Source: CAWBRT01 sp963819175 (GTDB taxonomy: Bacteria > Acidobacteriota > Terriglobia > Terriglobales > Acidobacteriaceae). From it: 64,000 bases of DNA. This document shows positions 1 through 8,630 of this stretch, piece by piece (position 1 is the first letter of the stretch; every line of letters starts with the position of its first letter). The notes beneath the pieces are model-generated. The model was given only the letters and a program-made list of their open reading frames with translations, did not search any database and had not been told where the DNA came from. Both the position numbers and the translations under genes were made by a program. Where the stretch lies: contig CAWFVJ010000018.1 of the NCBI GenBank assembly GCA_963819175.1, positions 207,913-271,912 of the forward strand. Reading direction: 5' to 3'.

Positions 1-519
1 CGGAGATCTTCAATCGAGCAGCAATATCCTTGTTCCCCAGCCCTTCTGCCAACATGGCCAGCACTTCCAGTTCTCGGGAACTCAGTGCTTCGCCTGGAAT
101 TACGTCAGCAGGGGCAACTTCCGCATCGGCAGGCAACAACGCGTCCATGTCTTCAGGGCTGAGTACGATCAGTCCGGCTACAGCGCCCTCGATGGCAGCT
201 ATGATCTCAGGGCCCGTAGCGTCGCGCGAAAGAACAGCTCGCACTCCGGAATGTAAGGCGCGCCGAAGCTCCGCACGTCCGAGGTGATCAGCCAGCAACA
301 CGATCGGCGGGGCGTCATCTCGAATGAATGCAGAATGCCGGGCAAGTCTGTCTGCCACAGCCATCTCAATCAACAACACGTCGGGCCGGCGCGTTACGTG
401 TGGGCAGGGTGGATGCGCTCGGGATTCGTTAGTACGGTGAAGCGTGGGTCTTCCCGCAGCATCGCTTCCAGCCCAGCGCGGACAATCGGCGAGGACGCGA
501 TCACAAGAATACGGGTCAT
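1..519 (-). pseudogene. NarL/FixJ-type response regulator, partial at window edge, frameshifted (copy A)
   Basis: The minus strand starts with an ATG at 519 and reads a receiver-like N-terminus (MTRILVIASSPIVRAGLEAM), then hits a stop near 400. The frame of the closely similar copy at 15923-16548 picks up after a one- or two-base shift. The remaining stretch encodes the receiver tail and the start of a LuxR-type helix-turn-helix and runs off the window at base 1. The family acts as DNA-binding response regulators. It lies directly downstream of two S1C protease genes on the same strand, so it is probably their operon partner. Both copies break at the same place (just after an HPAHT stretch), so either the shift is inherited or the same sequencing error recurs. 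Family call is sure from copy B; intactness is not. Confidence 0.75.
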
Positions 520-561
520 GCCACCTCCGCAATGCTCTCCCTGAGCGAGCGTGACCTTACA

Positions 562-1381
562 TTACTTCCAAGTCGTCCCCTCACGCAATACATCGAGTGA
601 AAGTGCGTGTGCCGCCACCTGAATGGCATCCGAGAGTTGCTCGGGCGAGCTCAGCGATTCCCCGTTCACTCGCACGATGACATCTCCGACCAGTACACCG
701 GAAAGGTGTGCAGCGCCGCCGGCTTCGAGTTCAACGACCATCAGTCCAAGCGTAGGCACGCCTCCTCCGCGCAGACCGACTAGTCGCACCGTCACGCCGA
801 TGCTCCGCCTTCTTATCTCCGGCGATGAAACGCTCCACCGCGCTGCTGGTCACCGCAACTCCAAATCCGCCCACGATCATGCTGTTGATCCCCACCACAC
901 GCCCGTGTGCGTCAGCAAGAGGTCCACCGGAATTGCCGGGCGCGAGTCGAATATCCGCCCGTACCAGCACATCCGTGGGTTTGGGTCTAGCCGACACCAC
1001 TCCGACCGTGAATGCTCCTGTTGCCTCGGCGGGATTGCCTACAGCGAGGACCAGCTCTCCCGTGCGCAGCGAACTTGCATTGCGCGATTCCGCCGATGGC
1101 AGCGCGGAAGCCGCGATCTGCAAGCCTGCCAAGTCATACCGTGGATCACGGTGAATGAGTTCAGCCTCGAAGATGCGGCCGTCAGCCAACTCCACCGTGT
1201 GCCGCGACGAGGTTGCCACGTGCGCATTAGTTACGATCAGCCCGTCGGATCGCCAAATCACCCCCGAACCTCTCCCAGGGCCAGACCCGCGAACCTCAAC
1301 CGTGCATCGGCGCAATCGTTCCGCCACTTCGGCGAGTTCTCCTCCCAGACTGATGCTTGCGGGTACAGATGGATTCATCAC
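562..1381 (-). CDS. S1C trypsin-like serine protease with PDZ domain, frameshifted (copy A)
   Basis: The N-terminal 195 or so residues form a trypsin-like fold with the full triad: His54 in TNAHV, Asp83 in RYDLAGLQ, Ser151 in APGNSGGPL. After about residue 195 the frame is lost near 795, and a second frame (562-795) supplies the PDZ domain (GLMVVELEAGGAAHLSGVLV). No signal peptide is visible, so location is uncertain. The start codon overlaps the stop of the upstream protease by four bases (ATGA), indicating translational coupling. HtrA/Deg-family proteins degrade or sense misfolded proteins. The frameshift is probably a sequencing error because both halves are well conserved. Confidence 0.82.
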
Positions 1382-2286
1382 TCCCTCCGTGGCCGCTCAC
1401 CAATGGTGACATTGACCTCAGTTGGTTTTCCTCCCCGTAGTATCTGCACGCGCGCCGTTCTGCCTACGCTCTCCGGATCGAGTGTAGCTTGCAGGTCTGC
1501 AGGATCGGTAAGTACGTTCCCGTCGATAGCAAGCAGAACATCACCGATCAGCAGACCAGCGTGTTCGGCAGGGCCGTCAGACGCAATTGTGATGATCAGC
1601 AAGCCGATGTCACGCTTCTCTGCAAGTGTTTGCTGGATGGCTGGCGGCAACTGTACCGGTTGCAGCCCTGCGCCCAGGTAACCCCGCGCTACATGTCCCT
1701 TTTCGAGCAATTGCTTCACGACTTGATCCACGGTCGACCGCGGGATCGTCAGCACCGAACGCCGTGGCCCCGAGGTGTTGATACCGAGCACGTGTCCCTG
1801 AACATCGACGAGCGGTCCGCCCGAGAAGCCGGGATACGGCAGCAGATCGAGTCGCAAATACCGATCAACCCGCCCACCTTGCCAAGTGCGCCAGGGACCG
1901 CCAATCGCACTGATCACCCCGTAACTGGTACTGAGCCCCTCCTCGCCACGGCGCCCGACAGCAAGCACAAGGTGACCAACTCGAAGTTGTGTGGCATCGC
2001 CAAACTGCGCCGGGGCCACATCGTTCTTGGCAAGTTTCAGGACTGCAATGTCCGTGCTGGGATCGCGTCCAACGACACTGGTTGTTGCTGTTCCGCCCGC
2101 GGGCAGAGCTACCGTGACATCTTGCCGCCCACGAATAGTGTGCTCTGCGGTTACTGCAATGCCAGCACGCCATAGAGTTCCGCTTACGCCGCGCTGGCCG
2201 CCCTCCAACACTCCGACCACACTTTGACCGGCGCGCTCGACGGCGTCAGCCAAACTGTTTGAGAAATCGATCAATGTGTTTGCCAT
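1378..2286 (-). CDS. HtrA-like S1C serine protease with C-terminal PDZ domain (copy A)
   Basis: A 302-residue protein starting MANTLIDFSNSLADAVE, preceded by an AGG-rich ribosome site; a longer in-frame extension upstream lacks one. Trypsin-like domain at about residues 15-185 with His49 (TAEHTI), Asp79 (STDIAVL) and Ser155 (PGFSGGPL). PDZ domain at about 200-300 with the GLLIITIASDGPAEHAGLL carboxylate-binding region. No clear signal peptide, unlike periplasmic DegP. It is the first gene of a three-gene minus-strand unit (protease, protease, NarL regulator), overlapping the next gene by ATGA. Its near twin at 17403-18311 has the same length. Role is inferred as envelope or cytoplasmic protein quality control; the substrate is unknown. 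Confidence 0.88.
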   Translation of the reverse strand: MANTLIDFSNSLADAVERAGQSVVGVLEGGQRGVSGTLWRAGIAVTAEHTIRGRQDVTVALPAGGTATTSVVGRDPSTDIAVLKLAKNDVAPAQFGDATQLRVGHLVLAVGRRGEEGLSTSYGVISAIGGPWRTWQGGRVDRYLRLDLLPYPGFSGGPLVDVQGHVLGINTSGPRRSVLTIPRSTVDQVVKQLLEKGHVARGYLGAGLQPVQLPPAIQQTLAEKRDIGLLIITIASDGPAEHAGLLIGDVLLAIDGNVLTDPADLQATLDPESVGRTARVQILRGGKPTEVNVTIGERPRRE

Positions 2287-2515
2287 TTCAACCTCCACGA
2301 TGTGTATCTTGCGCTGCGTTCGGCAATCGCACATCCGTCGGAAGGGGAGGTTGGACCTGAACAAAAGACTAGGTAAGTCGCGTACTGATCGCCAATCCAG
2401 AAACTCCACGGGTGCAACTTCGCGGCGGGGGCAGAGCTGACCAGCCGTCAGATTAACTCCGCCGTCTGGTAAGGAACGCTTTGCGGTCTGCTCGGCGCGG
2501 ATAGCACCGATGACG

Positions 2516-2606
2516 GTAAAGGGCATCCTGGAAAGCCCCTGCCAAGGGGGCGACCTCTTGTCAGATTTCATCGTTAGGACACGCAGCAAGGATCTGCGGC
2601 ATTGCG
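2516..2606. repeat. Short interspersed repeat, copy 1
   Basis: About 90 bases here resemble 15696-15781: both contain a GCCCC-GCCAAGG segment, then CAGATTTCATCGT, then a CACGCAGCAA...CTGCGGCAT tail. Here it lies upstream of the protease operon, outside the large direct repeat. It has no coding sense I can defend. It looks like a dispersed intergenic element. Confidence 0.6.
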
Positions 2607-2616
2607 ACTTGAGCAA

Positions 2617-2950
2617 TGTGATGTCTGACCGCGCGCAGCGTCTGCTGTCAATGCGGCCTTAGCAGTTCGACGTTTGGTGGGAGCGGTGGTCACCGACCGC
2701 CTGATCGGCATCGGTGGCTCGTTCTGAGCTGCTACGAGCGCATCCTTGGAGCGTGGCGAAACAGAGCAGTGTGTCAAAGAAGGCAAGCAGACGGTGAAGT
2801 TGATGCAGCGCATCGTGACGCTAACGGTGCCGACGCGATAGCGCGATAGTGGTCAGCCCGTCCTGATTTGGAACTTGAAAAGGGCAGGCGCGCTGGAGCC
2901 GCGCTGACAACGTACGGAACCAGTGCTATGACCAGCAAGACGCAGAGTCC
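2617..2950. other. Intergenic region without recognisable gene
   Basis: About 330 bases between the short repeat and the receiver gene. Short open frames exist on both strands but none has a ribosome site or recognisable family motif. I see no tRNA or strong hairpin. Confidence 0.5.
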
Positions 2951-3361
2951 TTACGCTATATCCTCCCTACTCTTGCACCGTTCGATAGAACGTGATGGGA
3001 ACCTGTGCCGGAGCGTTGCTCGCTCGACGATCCGCACCAGTCCTTCCGGCAGCTCGCTCTTCATCAGGTATTCATCCACCAACCACAGAATTCGCTCTGG
3101 CATCTCGGAGTACGCTGAAAGCAGGATAATCGGCAGCTTGGGAAACCGTTGCTTGATCTGGTAAGCCACGGCTTCCGCGTCCATGCCTTCAGTTCTGTAC
3201 TCCAGTAGAACCGCGGCAATCGGCGTTTCCTCCAACATCTTCATCGCCGTGTAGCCGCTTGACGCGACCTTCACGCAATAACCATGAGATTCCAGAGTCG
3301 CTTTGCGAAGCTCCAACACTTGTGGAAGGTCGTCGATGCACAACACGGTGGGGGAGTCCAT
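2951..3361 (-). CDS. Stand-alone receiver-domain protein with Glu at the phosphoacceptor position
   Basis: A 136-residue single-domain receiver (CheY fold). The acidic pair is Asp10-Asp11 (CIDDLP), the beta-4 Ser/Thr is Ser82 (IILLSAY), and the beta-5 Lys is Lys101 (YLMKSE). At the phosphoacceptor position the usual Asp is replaced by Glu54 (AAVLLEYRTEGMD). A Glu here often mimics the phosphorylated state and cannot be phosphorylated normally, so the protein may be constitutively on or act only as a docking partner. Start chosen at 3361 because GGAG lies eight bases upstream; an in-frame ATG at 3385 is possible. No output domain follows and no histidine kinase is nearby. Confidence 0.85.
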   Translation of the reverse strand: MDSPTVLCIDDLPQVLELRKATLESHGYCVKVASSGYTAMKMLEETPIAAVLLEYRTEGMDAEAVAYQIKQRFPKLPIILLSAYSEMPERILWLVDEYLMKSELPEGLVRIVERATLRHRFPSRSIERCKSREDIA

Positions 3362-3398
3362 GGGCGCATCTCCATGGTGGATCAATCCTCATCATTGC

Positions 3399-3746
3399 TC
3401 ACCTGCCGACAAAGAGCAACTGCTCGGCGCCAATATGGGAATTGCACTGCGCCAAAATGGGAATTGCACTGCGGTTGGTTAAGCGAGTTATCCCTTCCCG
3501 GACACGCCAGCGCACTCCGACATCAATCCGATAAAAACCTTCCGGTGTCTTATCGTCGCCCTGTCGCCGCTTTGGCGCCAAGCCACCGCTCCCAAGCGCT
3601 ACCGAATAGGCTTTTACTATCCGATCTCCACTGAGCAGAAGCAGTTTATGTTCTTTCTTGAGTACCAAGATATCTTCTAGCGGCGAGTGGCTTACGCCGT
3701 CGATACTGGAGACAAAGATCATGGCTGTCGGCACGATTGAAGCCAT
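3399..3746 (-). pseudogene. L,D-transpeptidase (YkuD) N-terminal fragment
   Basis: The minus strand encodes the hallmark start of a YkuD domain: a hydrophobic strand (ILVLKKEHKLLLLSGD), VALGSGG, then GDDKTPEGFYRID. After that the sequence departs from the family and stops. The catalytic region with the HGxxx...SxGC motif is absent, so the enzyme cannot work. Intact family members cross-link peptidoglycan or anchor lipoproteins. The truncated end carries two 17-base copies of ATGGGAATTGCACTGCG (3435-3451, 3457-3473), a small tandem duplication of 22-base period. Confidence 0.7.
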
Positions 3747-3876
3747 TAATTGCGCATCGTGTAGTCTTCTCGAACGTCGAAGGCAGTCGAGGCGAGTACT
3801 GCACGAACAACAAGGCGGGTGTGCCGTCAGCGCATGTTTACGCCGCCTCTGGAGCAAATCCAAGAAAGGAACAGCC

Positions 3877-4164
3877 ATGGAAGTGGAAGAGTTTCCTAAC
3901 CATATCGATCAGACGACGATACCGATCGAGCAATTCAGGAAGTCATGGCAAGGCAAGCCGATTGAAGACCTGAAAGCCGAACATATACGGTTAGCGGGCA
4001 CGCTGCAGTTCGAAGCACATTTCCTGAAAGGGTTAATGCATCTACAACGCCGCTTTATCATCACTGAACGTGAGTTGGCGGATGGGGAGGCGCGCTGCAA
4101 AGCGCTCGATGCCCAAAGAAGTAGAGTACTAATGGAATACTTGAAAGCCGCTGATTCGCGATAG
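3877..4164 (+). CDS. Small acidic helical hypothetical protein
   Basis: A 95-residue frame starting MEVEEFPNHIDQ, with AAAGGA seven bases before the ATG, which decides this start over longer frames. The protein is charged and mostly helical, with heptad-like spacing in the second half (ITERELADGEARCKALDAQR), suggesting a short coiled coil. No signal peptide or membrane segment. Followed within eight bases by a strong intrinsic terminator, so it is a monocistronic unit. I do not recognise a family. Confidence 0.6.
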   Translation: MEVEEFPNHIDQTTIPIEQFRKSWQGKPIEDLKAEHIRLAGTLQFEAHFLKGLMHLQRRFIITERELADGEARCKALDAQRSRVLMEYLKAADSR

Positions 4165-4171
4165 GAGAGTA

Positions 4172-4198
4172 GGCGCCGGTGAGGACCGGCGCCGTTTT
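4172..4198 (+). terminator. Rho-independent terminator
   Basis: GGCGCCGGT, loop GAGG, ACCGGCGCC, then GTTTT: a perfect nine-base-pair GC-rich stem with a short U run on the plus strand, directly after the stop codon of the 95-aa gene. Confidence 0.85.
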
Positions 4199-4214
4199 GC
4201 AAGAAGAATGACAA

Positions 4215-5777
4215 TCACCGGCCGCCCAGTGGCGGTGTAGACTGCGGTGGCTTGCGGGCATGTGTCGACTGCTCGAAGCTGTATGCAATCTTCAACAACT
4301 GCGGCTCGCTGAACGGATGGCCAAGGAATTCAATCCCTACCGGCACGCCAATGGGCGCACTCGCTGTCGCTGCGGAGAATCCCGCAGGAACGGTGATGGC
4401 CGCAAATCCCGTGAGTGACGCCAGGATGCCATTGCGCTCCGCCTGGTTCATGTCGCCGATCATCACCGGCAGGCGCTTCTGGTGCGGGTAAACCAACGCC
4501 ACTAGGTTGTCCTTCGCCATGGCATTGGCCAGCCGTACTCGGAGGTCATCGATCTTGACGCGCCGGTCCTTGTAGTCGGCTTCGTTCAGGCCATCTTTCT
4601 GGGATTCCGCCGACGCCAGGAACTTCTCCAGCGATGGCTTGTGATAGTTTCCCGTGGCGATTAGCTCGGCCAGCGAGTGCACCGGAGGATTGGGTTGGGC
4701 CTTAAGGTAGCTATTGAGATCGAACTTGTATTCGTACTTCTGCACGTCGAGGTCGGAAGCCAGTTTGCCGGTGTCGAACGCCGCGTCGTTAATCTCTACC
4801 AGGATTGCGCCCTGCTTCTTCAGCACCTCTAGCGCATTGGCCATAACGCGGTTAACCTCCTGGTGATCCGGGCCAGTTCCGAACAATGTGCGCAGCACGC
4901 CGATGCGCGCGCCTTTCAGGCCATTGCGGTCAAGAAAAGCGGTGTACGTGCTGGGGATTTTGCCGACGCCAAAGGCGGTCACGGGATCGTCCGGATCATA
5001 GCCTGCCATCACGTCGAGCATGACAGCGGCGTCGGCTACGGTTCGCGTGATGGGTCCGACGGCATCCTGCGTAAAGGAAACGGGTATAACGCCCGCGCGG
5101 CTGATCAGGCCACGCGTTGGACGAACGCCGACGATGCCATTGGCTGAGGCGGGTGAGCGAATCGAGTTCACCGTATCGGATCCAGTGCCCACCGTGGCAA
5201 AGTTGGCAGCCAAAGCCACACCGGTGCCGCCGGAAGAGCCGCCCGGGGTCCGCGTCAGTTCATAGGGATTCTTCGTCTGCCCGCCCAGCGAACTGGCGGT
5301 CACTCCCGCCAGTGCCAGCTCATGCATGTTCGTTTTCCCCAGAATCAGCGCTCCGGCTTGACGGAAACGCACCACGGTGAACCCATCCTTCGCCGGTTGC
5401 ATGCCCTTCAGGGCCAACGACCCGCCGGTGGTGGGCATATCGGCGGTGTCGAAGACATCCTTCAAAACCAGCGGAATGCACTGCAGTGGCTTGAGCTTGG
5501 CGCCGCGCTTGAACGCCTTGTCCATAGCATCAGCCTGCTCCAGCGCCTTGGGATTGATGTACAGCATGGCGTTCAGCGCTGGGCCCTGTTGGTCATATGC
5601 CTTGATTCGGTCGAGGTACTGCTGCGTCAGGCTGCGGCAAGTCAGCTTGCCGCTCTGCATGGCGCGGTGAATATCGCTGATCGAGGCTTCCATCACTTGG
5701 AACTGTTGACCTGCGGCGCTAGCAGCCATGAGAATCGCTCCTATTGCCAGCACGAGAATCTTCATCCGTAGACGCAC
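4215..5777 (-). CDS. Secreted amidase-signature hydrolase
   Basis: About 520 residues. GTG at 5777 is preferred: GGAGG lies seven bases upstream, and the product begins MRLRMKILVLAIGAILMAAS, a good signal peptide. The amidase-signature core is complete: Lys106 (VLKDVFD), the GGSSGGTG loop near 179-186 with the cis-Ser, and nucleophile Ser205 in GSDTVNSIRSPA (this subfamily has VN where many amidases have GG). The family hydrolyses C-N amide bonds; substrate unknown. The export signal suggests a periplasmic or extracellular role. It heads towards a convergent terminator region at 4.2 kb. A cytoplasmic GatA role is unlikely. Confidence 0.88.
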   Translation of the reverse strand: MRLRMKILVLAIGAILMAASAAGQQFQVMEASISDIHRAMQSGKLTCRSLTQQYLDRIKAYDQQGPALNAMLYINPKALEQADAMDKAFKRGAKLKPLQCIPLVLKDVFDTADMPTTGGSLALKGMQPAKDGFTVVRFRQAGALILGKTNMHELALAGVTASSLGGQTKNPYELTRTPGGSSGGTGVALAANFATVGTGSDTVNSIRSPASANGIVGVRPTRGLISRAGVIPVSFTQDAVGPITRTVADAAVMLDVMAGYDPDDPVTAFGVGKIPSTYTAFLDRNGLKGARIGVLRTLFGTGPDHQEVNRVMANALEVLKKQGAILVEINDAAFDTGKLASDLDVQKYEYKFDLNSYLKAQPNPPVHSLAELIATGNYHKPSLEKFLASAESQKDGLNEADYKDRRVKIDDLRVRLANAMAKDNLVALVYPHQKRLPVMIGDMNQAERNGILASLTGFAAITVPAGFSAATASAPIGVPVGIEFLGHPFSEPQLLKIAYSFEQSTHARKPPQSTPPLGGR

Positions 5778-5911
5778 GGCATGTCCTCCTGGGATTGAAT
5801 CGGAATTTCCTTTGAGTCTTGAGAACACGGCAGTATACCGGTCACGGGAGAAATTGCAACGCCAATATCGCCGTCGACGATGCAAACTGGGCGATGCCGT
5901 CCCATTCTGAA

Positions 5912-6045
5912 CACGCCGGAACAGCAGGTCGCGGAACTGGCTCTTGTTCTGGCGGTCGAGGCTGACGATTTCGCCGTCGATAACCGCCGACCGGTCACTG
6001 AGTTCGGCGGCTAACCGCTCCGCCAGCGCTGCGGCCTTTCGTTTT
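5912..6045 (-). pseudogene. ATP-dependent DNA ligase (LigD-type) internal fragment
   Basis: The minus strand reads ALAERLAAELSDRSAVIDGE followed by IVSLDRQNKSQFRDLLFRR. This matches the ATP-dependent DNA ligase region with the DGEIV motif, as in LigD-type ligases of non-homologous end joining. No start, no adenylation Lys motif and no C-terminal OB domain are present. It is an orphan remnant squeezed between the amidase and the deacetylase genes, overlapping the latter's stop by a base or two. Confidence 0.6.
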
Positions 6046-6949
6046 AGAGAGAGTGTCGGCTTCCAAACACGAGCGCGGCCACACGGAAGGTGTTTGCGTG
6101 GGCTTCGGCCGTTGCCTCGATCGGATCGCCATAGCCTCCGCCAAGAGTGACAATCAGGGGAATCTGCCTGTTACGGCAGAATTCCATCACCATGCGGTCG
6201 CGCTCCTGCAGGCCAGCATGGGTAAGGGCCAAGCGTCCAAGGCGATCACAGACCAACCCATCCACCCCAGACTGATAGTAAACAATGTCAGGCGCAAACT
6301 CATCTACCCGGGGCAGCAACATCCGTACAGCCGACAGATACTCCTCATCCCCCGTTTCATTCGCCAGGCCCACATCAATGCGGCTGTGCTGTTTACGGAA
6401 CGGGAAATTGCCATTCCCGTGAACTGAGATCGTGAGCACATAGGGATCGTTCTCGAAGATCTGCGCGGTGCCATCACCCTGATGCACATCCAAGTCGATG
6501 ACTGCGGCACGCTGTGCACCGGCTTCGTTCCGCGCCCACATTACGGCAATGGCAATGTCATTGAAGACACAGAAGCCCGAACCTTCGGCACGAAAGGCGT
6601 GGTGCGTACCTCCTGCCAGCGTTCCGCCGAAAGCATGCTTGAGCGCTTCGCGGCTGGCCGCCAAAGTGCCGCCCACGCTGGCCAGAGTCCTGGTCACCAG
6701 TTCCGGTGACCAGGGGAACCCGATCCGCCGAATGGCCTGCGACGACAATGTGCCTGAGAGGAACTGTTCTACGTAATGCTGATCATGCACCAATTCCAGC
6801 ACCGCCCGGTCTGCAAGCGGTGCCGGGATGAATTCATACAGGCCATCGCCCGCCAGCAGCTCGCGGGTGAGGCGGTATTTGCTGATGGGAAAGCGATGTC
6901 CAATCGGCAGCGGAAATTCGTGGTGGTCAGTAAAGTAGAGAACACGCAC
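6044..6949 (-). CDS. Histone-deacetylase-family (AcuC/APAH-like) amidohydrolase
   Basis: About 301 residues from a GTG at 6949 (start of VRVLYFTDHHEFPLP); an upstream ATG at 6997 has no better ribosome site. Zinc-hydrolase motifs of the arginase/deacetylase fold: His116-His117 in GGTHHAF, DLDVHQGDGTA with zinc ligands Asp154 and His156, Asp230 in YYQSGVDGL, and the glycine-rich TLGGGYG near the end. Bacterial members remove acetyl or acyl groups from lysine or polyamines; AcuC deacetylates acetyl-CoA synthetase. Sequence style is that of class IV-like short bacterial HDACs. Cytoplasmic. Lies between two amidase genes on the same strand, though not tightly coupled. Confidence 0.9.
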   Translation of the reverse strand: MRVLYFTDHHEFPLPIGHRFPISKYRLTRELLAGDGLYEFIPAPLADRAVLELVHDQHYVEQFLSGTLSSQAIRRIGFPWSPELVTRTLASVGGTLAASREALKHAFGGTLAGGTHHAFRAEGSGFCVFNDIAIAVMWARNEAGAQRAAVIDLDVHQGDGTAQIFENDPYVLTISVHGNGNFPFRKQHSRIDVGLANETGDEEYLSAVRMLLPRVDEFAPDIVYYQSGVDGLVCDRLGRLALTHAGLQERDRMVMEFCRNRQIPLIVTLGGGYGDPIEATAEAHANTFRVAALVFGSRHSL

Positions 6950-7117
6950 AGCGCCTATCCCAGAAGATGCACGACCGTCAGTATACCGAGATCGCATTCT
7001 GCCGCTCCAGGCGGAGAACAGTTCCGGCCATGCAGCTCGATCCTGCTCTGCCCAGCTTACATTCGACCTCCATCGCTAGCACGATGGGCTCATTAGGAGT
7101 AATTGCTGCGGGCGGCT

Positions 7118-8536
7118 TCACCTGCCAGCGCTGTTGGCGACCGCGGGCGGCATTCGCTGGTGCCAGTCGGTGGCGGCCTGATAGGCCCATCCGATTCTTA
7201 GCAGAGTCGCTTCGTCATATCCGCGGCACATGATCTGGAGCGAAGTCGGAAGCCCTTCCTCGGTGAATCCATCAGGTAGGGCCAAGGCACAGAGATCGAG
7301 CAAGTTGGCGGCGCGCGTGAACCGTGCCACTGCCTTGTTCTGGTCCACTGCTTCCAACGGAACTGCCGAGGTTTCCGTGGTCGGCGTGAGCAAGGCATCG
7401 AATTCCGCCATGGCCACTTCAAACGCCTTCTTCTGCTCCTTGCGTTCTTGCAGGGCCGACAGATACTCTCGCAACGAAATCTTCGCGCCGAACAACATTC
7501 TGGCGCGCACCGCCTCATCGAGTGGCAATTCGGGATTATCTACCAGGTCGGCGACATGCGAATAACCTTCGGCGTGCATGATCCGAGCCTGTTGCGTCAG
7601 GTAGTCTTCAAAGCGACACGGCAAGCGTATGGGCTCGACTTGTGCTCCAAGCTGCACGAATGTCTCAAGCGCAGCGTCATAGGCAGCGAGAACGTCAGGG
7701 GCAACGCCTGCTCGCTCTTCTTCTGGCATCCGTGCCAAACGCAGCCCTTTGACTCCGCGCTTCAGCGTCAACATAGGGTCGACAAACTCATGGCCCAGGG
7801 TTTTAGGATCCAACGGGTCTGGTCCCTGCATGGCCCTATAAAGAATTGCAGCATCCTCGACGGTTCGCGCGATCGGTCCCGGAGTATCTAACGTCTGGCT
7901 GAGAGGAAGCACGCCGTAGGTGCTGATGCGACCAATGGTCGTCTTCAGGCCGGTCACACCGCAATAGGAAGAAGGCAGCCGGACAGAGCCACCTGTGTCG
8001 GTACCTACAGCCCATGGCACGAGTCGGGCTGCAACCGATACGCCTGATCCGCTGCTGGAACCACCGGGTGTGCGCGCCACCTTGCAATCCCAGGGATTCC
8101 AGGGTGTACCCATATGTTGATTGGTACCCCATCCGCCCAAAGCGAACTCCACCGTATGCGTTTTGCCGATAACGATCATGCCGGCGCCGATCAAACGGCG
8201 AACCAGGGTCGCGGTGCAGCTAGAGCGGCGCTGCGCCCACACCTTCGAACCACCGGTTGTGATCCGACCCTCCACCTCAACCAAGTCTTTGATCGCCACT
8301 GGAATTCCGTGCAGAGGTCCCACGGCATGCCCGGACCGAATTGCTTTATCCGCCGCTTCGGCTGCCAACCGTGCGTCGTCCGCATAGACCTCTACGAAGG
8401 CACGGAGCCGCGGCTCATTCGTTTGAATGCGCTGAAGAAAGCTGTCGACGAGATCAACTGGAGAGAGGCGCCGAGAAGCAATCATTTCGGAGAGGACATG
8501 GGCAGGCATCAGGCAAGGATCGGAATTCAGTGTCAT
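7118..8536 (-). CDS. Amidase (amidase-signature family, GatA-like)
   Basis: 472 residues starting MTLNSDPCLMPAHVLSE, with GGGAG six bases before the ATG at 8536. Catalytic set: Lys83 (VAIKDLVEVEG), GGSSSGSG loop at 158-165, nucleophile Ser184 in GTDTGGSVRLPSSYCG. No signal peptide, so cytoplasmic. Not linked to gatB or gatC, so a catabolic amidase is more likely than the tRNA amidotransferase. Divergent from the DsbA-like gene at 8631, sharing an intergenic region of under 100 bases that must hold both promoters. Confidence 0.9.
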   Translation of the reverse strand: MTLNSDPCLMPAHVLSEMIASRRLSPVDLVDSFLQRIQTNEPRLRAFVEVYADDARLAAEAADKAIRSGHAVGPLHGIPVAIKDLVEVEGRITTGGSKVWAQRRSSCTATLVRRLIGAGMIVIGKTHTVEFALGGWGTNQHMGTPWNPWDCKVARTPGGSSSGSGVSVAARLVPWAVGTDTGGSVRLPSSYCGVTGLKTTIGRISTYGVLPLSQTLDTPGPIARTVEDAAILYRAMQGPDPLDPKTLGHEFVDPMLTLKRGVKGLRLARMPEEERAGVAPDVLAAYDAALETFVQLGAQVEPIRLPCRFEDYLTQQARIMHAEGYSHVADLVDNPELPLDEAVRARMLFGAKISLREYLSALQERKEQKKAFEVAMAEFDALLTPTTETSAVPLEAVDQNKAVARFTRAANLLDLCALALPDGFTEEGLPTSLQIMCRGYDEATLLRIGWAYQAATDWHQRMPPAVANSAGR

Positions 8537-8630
8537 CCGGATCTCCCTCTTGGCTTGGCAAGTAGCCGTCATTCTATACCGATCGCGTCCGGATCCGTCG
8601 ATGGGCATGTAGAATCGGGGAAGAGCTCTT

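Larger units (their letters stand above)
1..2392. repeat. Direct repeat, copy A (regulator + two S1C proteases)
   Basis: Base 1 onward aligns with 16030 onward, colinear and in the same orientation, up to about 2392 / 18418 where the similarity fades. The copies differ by scattered substitutions, including amino-acid replacements (for example R/L and Q/R near residues 18-21 of the longer protease), so this is a genuine diverged duplication and not an assembly echo. The repeats bracket about 13.6 kb of catabolic genes. Confidence 0.9.

Noticed and set aside
623..1681. Long plus-strand open frame of 352 codons
   Set aside because: It is antisense to the two S1C proteases, which have full catalytic motifs; the plus-strand frame has no recognisable domain and arises from GC-biased codons.
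7118..8536. GatA subunit of tRNA amidotransferase
   Set aside because: No gatB or gatC nearby and the gene is solitary; a catabolic amidase is the safer call.
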